Assembly (NCBI GenBank): GCA_046154545.1
Contig: JBJXGC010000206.1
Span: 1 to 9,250, forward strand
Source of the DNA: JBJXGC01 sp046154545
Lineage (GTDB): Bacteria; Chloroflexota; Dehalococcoidia; Tepidiformales; Tepidiformaceae
Reading direction: 5' to 3'
DNA: 9,250 nucleotides
The position numbers and the translations under genes were made by a program. The notes under the pieces were generated by a model. The model did not search any database. It was not told the origin of the DNA and saw nothing but the letters and a program-made list of their open reading frames with translations. This document shows positions 1 through 5,103 of the stretch, one piece after another; positions within the stretch are counted from its first letter, which is position 1, and each line of letters begins with the position of its first letter.

Positions 1-1481
1 CCCACCACCGTCGCCCTGACGCCCGAGCCGAGTTGCGACGGCACCCCGGCCGGTGGCGTCACCGAAGGCAGAGGCGTCGGCGATGGCGGGCCGGACGTGG
101 GCGACGCCGTAGCAGCGGCGGTCGGCGATCCGTCGCTATCCCCGCCCCCGGCCGGTGGATCGTCGCCGCCCCCTCCCGCCATTGCGAATACCGCCACCGC
201 CCCGCCAGCGATCAAGGCAACACCACCGATGGCCGCCAGGAGGATGTTGCGGCTGCCGCCACGCCCGCCCGCTTGTTGTTGAGGCACCGGGGCCGGGGCC
301 GCCGGGCCGGGCACGTACGCGGGTGGTGGTGGCGGCGCCACCACCGTGGCCGCGGCCCGTTGGACGACCGTCGCCTGCCCGGCGGTGACCGTGGGCTGCG
401 AGGCCGCGGTCACCGGCGCGACCGGCCGCGGTGTGGGCGCCGGCCGGTGGGCCGGGTCCACGGTCGTCGGTTCGTCCGTCGTCCAGAGCGGCGGTGGCAC
501 CGAGACGGCCGGGTCAGCCGCGGGTGGGGCGGCCGCGGAATAAGCGACGGTTGCACCCTGTTCCTGCGTGTGGGGCGGCGGCGCGACGACGGTGGGCGGG
601 GCCGGGGCGGCCGGCCGCTGAGCGGCCGGCGGTGGCGGCGCGGGCCGCGGCGGGACGGGTGTGTTTCGGGTTATCGCCTGCCGAGCCCGTTCCAGCGCCC
701 CGGCCAGTTCGCTCGCGGTCTGGTAGCGGTCGAGCGGCTCCTTCTCGAGGCAGCGGCGGATGATGTTCGCCACCGCGTCCGGGAGCCCTGCCAACGGCGC
801 CATCGGCAGGGCGGCGTCGCGATGCTGGCGGATGACTTCGGCGCCCGTCCGCCCGGAGTATGGCGGCCGCCCGGCGATCATCGCGTAGAGCGTCGCCCCC
901 AGGGAGTAGATGTCGCTCCGCTGGTCGGCCTGGCCCTCGGCCTGCTCGGGCGCCGCGTAGGTCGGCGTGCCGACGAACACGCCAGTGCTCGTCAGGCCCG
1001 ATGACACCGCCTGGCGGGCGATGCCGAAGTCCGTCACCTTCACCCGGCCTTCCATGTCCAGCAGGATGTTCTCCGGCTTGATGTCACGGTGGGTCACGCC
1101 CCGGGCCGAGGCCTCTTCCAATGCCCGGGCCGTCTCCGTCGCGATGCGGAGGGCCCTTGCCGGTTCCAGGGGACCTTCCTTCATGGCCGCCGCAAGCGTC
1201 GTCCCCTCGATGAACTCCATGACGATGAACGGGTAGCCCTGCTCCACGCCGAAGTCCATGAGGTGCACGGTGTAGGGCGACCGCAGCAGGGCCGCGATAT
1301 GGGCCTCGCGCTCGAAGCGCTCGCGGTAGGTCTCGTCCGCCTCGGCCAGGTAGGAGTGGAGCAGCTTCACCGCGACGCGGCTGTCATCGCGGCGATCAAC
1401 CCCTTCGAACACGAGGCCCATGCCGCCCCGGCCGAGTTCGCGGCCAAGGCGATAGTGCCCCTTTAAGACCTGTGGATACAT
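1..1481 (-). CDS. Membrane-anchored Ser/Thr protein kinase (Hanks type), 3' end cut by window edge
   Basis: Reads leftward, open from the ATG at 1481 to position 1 (493 full codons, no stop), so the C-terminus lies outside the window. The cytoplasmic kinase domain covers about residues 10-270. It shows the Gly loop LGRGGMGLVF (16-25), Lys39 in VAVK, the helix-C Glu59 in RFEREA, the catalytic loop HRDIKPEN (131-138), the DFG motif (151-153) and GTPTYAAPEQ (171-180). All catalytic residues are present, so it should be active and transfer phosphate from ATP to Ser/Thr. A Pro/Ala/Thr/Val-rich linker (about 275-405) follows, with an Arg/Gly stop-transfer stretch, one hydrophobic helix (about 413-435) and a Gly/Asp then Ser/Thr/Pro-rich outer region that runs off the edge. 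This is the layout of bacterial receptor-like STPKs. No PASTA repeat is seen in the visible part, and the sensor domain, if any, is missing. An in-frame ATG at 1502 is an alternative start; neither has a strong Shine-Dalgarno site. Confidence 0.93.
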   Translation of the reverse strand, partial: MYPQVLKGHYRLGRELGRGGMGLVFEGVDRRDDSRVAVKLLHSYLAEADETYRERFEREAHIAALLRSPYTVHLMDFGVEQGYPFIVMEFIEGTTLAAAMKEGPLEPARALRIATETARALEEASARGVTHRDIKPENILLDMEGRVKVTDFGIARQAVSSGLTSTGVFVGTPTYAAPEQAEGQADQRSDIYSLGATLYAMIAGRPPYSGRTGAEVIRQHRDAALPMAPLAGLPDAVANIIRRCLEKEPLDRYQTASELAGALERARQAITRNTPVPPRPAPPPPAAQRPAAPAPPTVVAPPPHTQEQGATVAYSAAAPPAADPAVSVPPPLWTTDEPTTVDPAHRPAPTPRPVAPVTAASQPTVTAGQATVVQRAAATVVAPPPPPAYVPGPAAPAPVPQQQAGGRGGSRNILLAAIGGVALIAGGAVAVFAMAGGGGDDPPAGGGDSDGSPTAAATASPTSGPPSPTPLPSVTPPAGVPSQLGSGVRATVV

Positions 1482-1530
1482 GCGCTCGCCCGGCCCGGCC
1501 ATACACAACCCCGCGTTATTGAGACGACTC

Positions 1531-1536
1531 AGTATA
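1531..1536 (-). promoter_or_regulatory. Possible -10 box for the kinase gene
   Basis: Read on the minus strand this is TATACT, about 50 bases upstream of the kinase ATG at 1481 and about 29 upstream of the alternative ATG at 1502. It overlaps the palindrome GTATAC, so it could also act on the plus strand. No clear -35 hexamer is visible at the right spacing. The assignment rests on the -10 match alone. Confidence 0.4.
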
Positions 1537-1572
1537 CAACGAAGACGCCTGCGGCCCGGCGCTCAACTGCGA

Positions 1573-1578
1573 TACGCT
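1573..1578 (+). promoter_or_regulatory. -10-like box (TACGCT) placed for a leaderless start
   Basis: A TAnnnT hexamer ends exactly six bases before the thioesterase ATG at 1585. No Shine-Dalgarno sequence lies in between, and transcription starting about seven bases after the box would begin at or next to the ATG. The same spacing is seen at three other genes in this window, which raises confidence in this weak match. Confidence 0.45.
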
Positions 1579-1584
1579 TCACAC

Positions 1585-2028
1585 ATGACTAACGCTCCTC
1601 AATCCCAGCCCAACCCATCCACGCCCGGCGATTGGAACGAACGTGGCACCGGCCGCCTGCCCGGCCACCTCGGTCTCGTCGTCACCGAAGCCAGCTACGG
1701 GGCAATGGCTGGCCGCCTCGAGGTCCAACCCCATCACTGGGCGCCGAACGGCTACCTCCACGCCGCCACCGTCGTCGCCCTCGCCGACACGCTCGCCGGC
1801 TACGGCTGCAACATGAGCCTCCCTGACGGGGCCACGGGCTTCACCACGATCGAACTCAAGAGCAACTTCCTCGGCACCGTCCGTGAGGGAGCGATCAGCG
1901 CCCGCGCCCGGCTCGTCCACGGCGGCCGCACGACCCAGGTCTGGGACACGGAGGTGACCGACGAAGCCTCAGGCAAACCGATCGCCGCCTTCCGCTGCAC
2001 GCAGATGGTGCTCTACCCCCGGGCCTGA
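1585..2028 (+). CDS. PaaI-like hotdog-fold thioesterase
   Basis: This 147-residue protein has the size of a single-domain PaaI/YbgC-group hotdog thioesterase, which hydrolyses acyl-CoA thioesters in the cytoplasm as a dimer or tetramer. The diagnostic core is NGYLHAATVVALADT at 55-69, a variant of the HGG...LAD signature with His59 and Asp68; the usual second and third glycines are both alanine here. The later strand TTIELKSNFLGTV (87-99) is typical of PaaI proteins. The Pro/Ser/Asn-rich N-terminus (2-25) looks disordered. Start at 1585: the open frame extends upstream to 1480, but the extra residues are arginine-rich and unlike the family, and a -10-like box sits six bases before 1585. It is divergent from the kinase and upstream of an SDR gene that has its own promoter. 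The substrate is unknown; aryl- or fatty-acyl-CoA are both possible. Confidence 0.88.
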   Translation: MTNAPQSQPNPSTPGDWNERGTGRLPGHLGLVVTEASYGAMAGRLEVQPHHWAPNGYLHAATVVALADTLAGYGCNMSLPDGATGFTTIELKSNFLGTVREGAISARARLVHGGRTTQVWDTEVTDEASGKPIAAFRCTQMVLYPRA

Positions 2029-2032
2029 CCCA

Positions 2033-2048
2033 CCGGCGCATTCGCCGG
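2033..2048 (+). terminator. Short GC hairpin after the thioesterase gene
   Basis: CCGGCG, a four-base CATT loop and CGCCGG form a perfect 6-bp stem starting four bases after the thioesterase stop. No T-run follows, so it is at best a weak or Rho-assisted terminator, or an mRNA 3' end stabiliser. Confidence 0.4.
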
Positions 2049-2100
2049 GGCCGGTCTGTGCAACGTGCTGCTGCTCACATCCCGTGCCCAACCCGGCGCG

Positions 2101-2106
2101 TATACT
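2101..2106 (+). promoter_or_regulatory. -10 box (TATACT) for the first SDR gene
   Basis: TATACT matches the sigma-70-type -10 consensus at five of six positions and lies 29 bases before the ATG at 2136, leaving a leader of about 22 bases. No convincing -35 hexamer is seen. It implies that the SDR gene is transcribed separately from the thioesterase gene. Confidence 0.55.
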
Positions 2107-2125
2107 CTGGGCCGCCCCTGAATTC

Positions 2126-2131
2126 GGAGGA
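2126..2131 (+). promoter_or_regulatory. Shine-Dalgarno site deciding the SDR start
   Basis: GGAGGA lies four bases before the ATG at 2136. It selects this start over the upstream in-frame ATG at 2058, which would put 26 residues of non-SDR sequence ahead of the Rossmann strand and lies before the TATACT box. Confidence 0.75.
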
Positions 2132-2135
2132 GCAC

Positions 2136-3014
2136 ATGCGCGAACTCACCGGCCGGACGGCCATCGTCACGGGCGCCTCCCGCGGGATCGGACCATACAT
2201 CTGCCAGGTCCTGGCCAATGAAGGCCTGAACGTCGTGCTCGCCGCCCGGTCAGTAAGCGAACTCGACCAGGTCGCGGCCTCGCTCCAGACCAGGGGTTCG
2301 CACACCCTCGTCGTCTCCACCGACGTTGCCGACGCGCACAACCGCCGCACCCTCGTCGAACGGGCCAACGCCCGGTTCGGGAAGGTCGATATCCTCGTGA
2401 ACAACGCCGGCATCGAGGCGAACGGCCTCTTCGCCCGGGCCTCGCCCGCCGGCATCGAACAGGTCCTGGCCGTGAACCTCACCGCGGCGATGCTCCTGAC
2501 GCGCGAAGTGCTCCCCGGGATGCTCGAGCGGCGGCTCGGCCACATCGTCAGCATCGCCTCGCTCGCCGGAAAGGCGCCCACTCCGTACGGCGCCGCCTAC
2601 GCCGCCTCGAAGTCCGGCATCATCGGCTTCAGCCGCTCCCTCCACGCCGAGTTGCGGGGGACGGGCGTCGGCGTCTCGGCGGTTAGCCCCGGCTTTGTGA
2701 GCGAAGCGGGCATGTTTCACAACGCCACCGAGCGCCTGCCGATCAAGCCCTCCCGCCTCGTCGGTACCTCAACCCCGCAGCAGGTGGCCGAGGCCGTCCT
2801 CCGCGCCATCCAGGGGAACAAGGTCGATGTCATCGTCAACCACCGCCGGCCAATGCGTCCCATATTCGCCCTCGAAGCGCTCGCCCCGGGAGCCGTCATC
2901 CGGATGCTGGCCTTCTTCGGCGTGACCCGCATGATGCGCACGATGGCAGACTCCCACGAGTCGCCCGCTGGGGAGGGGGAGGGCACGGGCGGCCAGCCTG
3001 GGACACCCAAGTGA
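2136..3014 (+). CDS. Short-chain dehydrogenase/reductase, probably NADP-dependent
   Basis: A 292-residue classical SDR. The Rossmann dinucleotide motif TGASRGIG is at 12-19, and Arg38 after beta-2 (LAAR) favours NADP(H) over NAD(H). The NNAG motif is at 89-92, Asn114 lies in VNLT, and the catalytic residues are Ser142, Tyr155 and Lys159 (YAASK), with the usual 13-residue Ser-Tyr spacing. An active carbonyl reductase or alcohol dehydrogenase is expected. The family is normally about 250 residues. Here a C-terminal extension (about 250-292) holds a mildly hydrophobic stretch (EALAPGAVIRMLAFFGV) and a Gly/Glu/Pro tail, as in SDRs thought to sit at the membrane surface. The substrate cannot be named. 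It lies downstream of the thioesterase but has its own promoter and Shine-Dalgarno site. Confidence 0.92.
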   Translation: MRELTGRTAIVTGASRGIGPYICQVLANEGLNVVLAARSVSELDQVAASLQTRGSHTLVVSTDVADAHNRRTLVERANARFGKVDILVNNAGIEANGLFARASPAGIEQVLAVNLTAAMLLTREVLPGMLERRLGHIVSIASLAGKAPTPYGAAYAASKSGIIGFSRSLHAELRGTGVGVSAVSPGFVSEAGMFHNATERLPIKPSRLVGTSTPQQVAEAVLRAIQGNKVDVIVNHRRPMRPIFALEALAPGAVIRMLAFFGVTRMMRTMADSHESPAGEGEGTGGQPGTPK

Positions 3015-3053
3015 TGCGCACCGCTTTCACCGCCCCCGGGGAGGCCGTGCGCA
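3015..3053 (+). terminator. Inverted repeat after the SDR gene
   Basis: TGCGCAC (3015-3021) and GTGCGCA (3047-3053) are perfect 7-bp inverted arms directly after the SDR stop. They enclose a 25-base GC-rich loop that could fold further. There is no T-tract. It may act as a Rho-dependent or weak terminator isolating the SDR from the downstream RNA promoter; support is modest. Confidence 0.3.
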
Positions 3054-3066
3054 CCAGTTCCTACCA

Positions 3067-3098
3067 GATATCGACACCATCTATGAAAATCATCGATC
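3067..3098 (+). promoter_or_regulatory. AT-rich patch upstream of a promoter (UP-element-like)
   Basis: A stretch of about 32 bases holding CTATGAAAATCATCGAT is clearly more AT-rich than its surroundings and ends just before the TTGACT box at 3106. That placement matches UP elements that boost promoters of stable RNAs. This is inference from composition and position only. Confidence 0.35.
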
Positions 3099-3105
3099 GC
3101 ACCCA

Positions 3106-3133
3106 TTGACTTTCGACGCCGCGGGTGTACGGT
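3106..3133 (+). promoter_or_regulatory. Promoter with -35 TTGACT and -10 TACGGT
   Basis: TTGACT (3106-3111, five of six to TTGACA), a 16-base spacer and TACGGT (3128-3133), with TG directly before the -10. It is one of only two places in the window where both boxes are recognisable. Transcription would start near 3140, rightward, into a region without a convincing protein gene. The next gene (GNAT) faces the other way, so the promoter must serve a short independent transcript. Confidence 0.6.
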
Positions 3134-3139
3134 ATCTGT

Positions 3140-3520
3140 GGTAGGAGTAGCCGTAAGGCCTGCGGGCGGGCGCTCTCGAACTCGGAAGGAGGCGGTTGGA
3201 CGCGATGCGAAGCAAGCTCCACGCGGTCTTCGGAGTGTGGATCGTTCAGAGGTAAGGTCCGTTGGGCTATGCGCCCGTAGACGGACCAGGCACAGGAACC
3301 CGCCAGGAGCCCGCGGACACGCAAACCCTGTTTCTCAACAACCCGGACGGCATGTGCCCACACGTGATTGGGGCAGCCTCGGGATCGCTCCCCGGAGGAG
3401 CGGCGCGGCGACAGGAGTTCGGCTCTCAGGCGGCGCTCGCCATGCAGTCACCGCAAACGTGCCGGTGTGGCGGAGTACAACACGAAGACAGGCCCCGGCG
3501 GTAACCGGGGCCTGTTTGCG
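3140..3520 (+). ncRNA. Candidate structured non-coding RNA, family not recognised
   Basis: About 380 bases bounded by a good promoter (3106-3133) and a strong hairpin (3488-3515). Open frames crossing it have no Shine-Dalgarno start, run on into the antisense of the GNAT gene and give arginine-rich, family-less protein. Several compact hairpins are visible: 3218-3222 with 3237-3241; 3256-3262 with 3281-3287 (7 bp) enclosing 3264-3267 with 3273-3276; 3377-3384 with 3389-3398 (two 4-bp helices, tetraloop TCGC, 2-base bulge). Base use is less GC-saturated than in the flanking genes. I compared it by eye with RNase P RNA, tmRNA, SRP RNA, 6S RNA and common riboswitches and saw none of their conserved cores. 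Direction is inferred from the promoter. It could instead be a long leader or a decayed gene. Confidence 0.5.
3488..3515 (+). terminator. Strong GC hairpin between convergent transcription units
   Basis: An 11-bp perfect stem, ACAGGCCCCGG and CCGGGGCCTGT, with a six-base CGGTAA loop. On the plus strand it is followed by TTG after the stem's final T (three Ts in all), a weak U-tract that fits termination of the candidate RNA. It also lies 24 bases after the GNAT stop on the minus strand, where CTTCGTGTTG follows, so it may stop both convergent transcripts. Confidence 0.65.
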
Positions 3521-3539
3521 TCCGGCCGCGCCTGTACCG

Positions 3540-4331
3540 CTATCGGTCCAGCCAGTACCACGACCGGTAGGTGGTCACGTGCCGATAGCCCATTCGCTGA
3601 TAGACGCTGAACCCCTGCACGGTCGCCTGGAGCGTGCTGGCCGAGCATCCCTCGTCCAGTCCAGCAAGCGCCGCCTCCCACGTCATCGCGGTCCCGATGC
3701 CCGTACGGCGCGCCTCGCGGACCGTGGTCACGTTGTAGATCCCGGCCATCCTTCCCGTCGTCACCCGCGTCGCCGCCGCCACCGGACGCTCGTCGAGCCA
3801 GCCCAGGTAGTGGGTGACGCCGGCCGAGTCGATGGCGCCGGGGGCGACGAAGGTCCGTGCCAGCTCAAGGGTCGTCCCAAATCCATCGGCCAGGACGTGC
3901 GCGAAGATCTCACCTAGGGCCGCGCTCGTCACCGCTTCGATCACGAGGCCGGGTACCGCTGTCCGCTCGCCCTCGAGCGGGTTCATGACCATCCCGGGCA
4001 TCAGCCGGCCCGGCACGAAGCCCCTGCCCACGACGGCGGCCTGGACCGCGGCAACGGCTGCGTCAGCCACGATCAGCATCCAGGGAAGGCCCTGCTCCGC
4101 GTAGAACGCCCGCATTTCGCCGATGGCCCCGGCTGCGGTCTCAGGTGACTGCGGACCGGCGAGGAACGCCCGGTTAAACTCCGGTTCGCGTTCGCCCGTA
4201 GCCAACGCACACCCCCCGGGCAGTTCGAGCACGTCGCCCCCGGGCAGAGCCCGGGCCACCAACCGGTACGCTTCGACGAAGTTCTCATGCGCCGCCGAGA
4301 GGTCAGTTTCCACGCCGCCATCCGTCGTCAC
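3540..4331 (-). CDS. GNAT-family N-acetyltransferase (two-lobed)
   Basis: A 263-residue protein reading leftward. The C-terminal half carries a GNAT fold: strand beta-4 and motif A at about 198-222 (GIYNVTTVREARRTGIGTA), with the acetyl-CoA pyrophosphate-binding loop RRTGIGTA at 208-215, then the motif B region GFSVYQRMGYRHV (240-252). It would transfer an acetyl group from acetyl-CoA to an unknown amine. The N-terminal half (about 15-130) has the length of a second GNAT lobe but lacks the Q/RxxGxG/A signature, as in tandem GNATs with one degenerate lobe. The start is GTG at 4331: TAGAAT lies exactly six bases upstream and there is no Shine-Dalgarno site, suggesting a leaderless message. It is divergent from the cupin gene and convergent with the candidate RNA. 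Confidence 0.87.
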   Translation of the reverse strand: MTTDGGVETDLSAAHENFVEAYRLVARALPGGDVLELPGGCALATGEREPEFNRAFLAGPQSPETAAGAIGEMRAFYAEQGLPWMLIVADAAVAAVQAAVVGRGFVPGRLMPGMVMNPLEGERTAVPGLVIEAVTSAALGEIFAHVLADGFGTTLELARTFVAPGAIDSAGVTHYLGWLDERPVAAATRVTTGRMAGIYNVTTVREARRTGIGTAMTWEAALAGLDEGCSASTLQATVQGFSVYQRMGYRHVTTYRSWYWLDR

Positions 4332-4337
4332 CCGCGG

Positions 4338-4343
4338 ATTCTA
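4338..4343 (-). promoter_or_regulatory. -10 box (TAGAAT) for a leaderless GNAT start
   Basis: On the minus strand TAGAAT (five of six to TATAAT) ends six bases before the GTG at 4331. No Shine-Dalgarno site intervenes and no clear -35 is seen. The transcript would begin at or next to the start codon. Confidence 0.6.
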
Positions 4344-4375
4344 GCGCCGAAGTGCCCGCCGGCTCGCAGCAGGTG

Positions 4376-4381
4376 TAGCAT
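4376..4381 (+). promoter_or_regulatory. -10 box (TAGCAT) for the cupin gene
   Basis: TAGCAT, preceded by TG, lies 38 bases before the cupin ATG. It is divergent from the GNAT -10 box and separated from it by 32 bases, so the two genes share a compact control region. No clear -35 is visible. Confidence 0.45.
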
Positions 4382-4402
4382 CATCCGCCCACCCCATCTT
4401 CC

Positions 4403-4407
4403 GGAGG
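4403..4407 (+). promoter_or_regulatory. Shine-Dalgarno site of the cupin gene
   Basis: GGAGG ends six bases before the ATG at 4414, fixing that start and contrasting with the leaderless GNAT gene opposite. Confidence 0.75.
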
Positions 4408-4413
4408 CCGATA

Positions 4414-4788
4414 ATGAAAGTAGTCCGCGTCTTCACGGGCGACGACAACGAATCGCATTTCGAGGACCTCGACATCCCCCTCGAGAAGAACCGCTACGGC
4501 GCTCTTTCGAAGCTCGTGCCGGGGACGGGCGTGATGTTCCGCGAGACGGAGGCCGGCGGCCTCCTCGACTTCCACAACGCCCCCCAGCGCCAGTTCGTGA
4601 TCACCCTCACCGGTGAAGTCGAAGTCGAGTGCGCCGATGGCTCGAAGCGCCGGTTCGCCGGCGGCGACATCCTCCTCGCCGACGACACCACCGGCCACGG
4701 CCACATCACACGCGAGATTACCGGCCCCCGCCGCAGCATCTTCCTCCCCCTCCCGGCCGACCTCGACGTGGGCCAGTGGCGCGTCTAA
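4414..4788 (+). CDS. Small single-domain cupin protein
   Basis: 124 residues, the usual length of a stand-alone cupin beta-barrel. Cupin motif 1 lies at about 49-71 (GLLDFHNAPQRQFVITLTGEVEV) with His54, and motif 2 at about 84-98 (GDILLADDTTGHGHI) with His95 and His97. In the canonical motif 1, HxH is followed by a Glu ligand. Here the matching region reads HNAPQRQ, so the first metal-binding set is partly replaced by Asn/Gln. Motif 2 has DTTGHGH in place of PxGxxH, a variant I associate with a common group of uncharacterised bacterial cupins. A metal may still be bound through His54 and His95/His97. The function is unknown: candidates are a small dioxygenase, an isomerase or a sugar/ligand-binding protein. 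No signal peptide is seen, so it should be cytoplasmic. Confidence 0.85.
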   Translation: MKVVRVFTGDDNESHFEDLDIPLEKNRYGALSKLVPGTGVMFRETEAGGLLDFHNAPQRQFVITLTGEVEVECADGSKRRFAGGDILLADDTTGHGHITREITGPRRSIFLPLPADLDVGQWRV

Positions 4789-4831
4789 TCCGTTGGGCCT
4801 GCTCGTTCACGGCACATGAACCTTTAGCCCC

Positions 4832-4859
4832 TTGACAAACATCGCCGGTGGGGCAGAAT
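4832..4859 (+). promoter_or_regulatory. Promoter (TTGACA, 16 bases, CAGAAT) for the Cys-rich small gene
   Basis: A perfect -35 TTGACA (4832-4837) is followed after 16 bases by CAGAAT (4854-4859), which matches TATAAT at four positions. The -10 ends six bases before the ATG at 4866, again the leaderless spacing. A full -35 here makes this the best-supported promoter of the leaderless set. Confidence 0.65.
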
Positions 4860-4865
4860 TCGTTC

Positions 4866-5054
4866 ATGACCGATTCCTGCGCGACCTGCCCAAAGGTGAC
4901 CGAAGCCCGCGTCCTCTTTCCAGAGCAGCCGCACATTCGCTACTGCTTCGACTGCCCCCAGGGGTACGTGGGTTCGCGGTTCACCGCCCTCCTCCAGCGG
5001 CTCGAAGGGCGCCCGCCGGTGCACAGCTGCAGACGCGCAGCCCTGGACCACTGA
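4866..5054 (+). CDS. Small cysteine-rich protein, possible zinc ribbon
   Basis: 62 residues. Two CxxC pairs, Cys5/Cys8 (CATC) and Cys27/Cys30 (CFDC), are 18 residues apart, with further possible ligands His23, His54 and Cys55. Two CxxC knuckles at this spacing fit a zinc-ribbon or similar metal site. I do not recognise the family, and the rest (basic and hydrophobic residues, RFTALLQRLEG helix at 38-48) is uninformative. The start at 4866 rather than the in-frame ATG at 4848 is chosen because the latter lies inside the promoter and the -10 ends six bases before 4866. It lies just upstream of proA in the same direction, but proA appears to have its own promoter, so co-regulation is not shown. 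It could be a DNA- or protein-binding accessory protein; no function is claimed. Confidence 0.65.
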   Translation: MTDSCATCPKVTEARVLFPEQPHIRYCFDCPQGYVGSRFTALLQRLEGRPPVHSCRRAALDH

Positions 5055-5066
5055 TCCGGGTCGCAA

Positions 5067-5080
5067 CCCGCCGTCGCGGG
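5067..5080 (+). terminator. GC hairpin between the small gene and proA
   Basis: CCCGC, a CGTC loop and GCGGG form a 5-bp stem 12 bases after the small gene's stop. There is no T-run. It also covers the place where the proA -35 box should be (about 5069-5074), so it might instead be an operator-like dyad. The evidence does not decide. Confidence 0.3.
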
Positions 5081-5091
5081 GCACTCTCCGC

Positions 5092-5097
5092 TAGACT
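5092..5097 (+). promoter_or_regulatory. -10 box (TAGACT) for a leaderless proA start
   Basis: TAGACT ends exactly six bases before the proA ATG at 5104, with no Shine-Dalgarno site between. No -35 match is visible at 16-18 bases upstream. Spacing and sequence agree with the other leaderless starts in the window. Confidence 0.6.
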
Positions 5098-5103
5098 ATC
5101 GTC

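Noticed and set aside
33..1466. Several plus-strand open frames across the left end
   Set aside because: They give Arg/Pro-rich products without domains and lie opposite a kinase with every catalytic motif intact on the minus strand.
3410..3440. tRNA T-arm-like sequence (GGAGTTCGGCTCTC)
   Set aside because: The loop lacks the conserved A after TTCR, the stem includes a GU pair, and no acceptor, D or anticodon arms can be drawn around it.
3140..3520. RNase P RNA, tmRNA or SRP RNA as the identity of the candidate RNA
   Set aside because: AGAGGTAAGGTCCG at 3247-3261 loosely resembles the RNase P GAGGAAAGUCC core, but the matching distal core and other conserved blocks are absent. The TTCGAC at 3112-3117 recalls a tmRNA 5' end, but it lies inside the promoter spacer and there is no T-arm or tag. 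CGGAAGGAGGCGG near 3183 only vaguely resembles the SRP core. A covariance-model search could still overturn this.
3138..3917. 259-codon plus-strand open frame starting in the intergenic region
   Set aside because: No Shine-Dalgarno start, an Arg-rich product without a family, and its second half is antisense to the GNAT gene.
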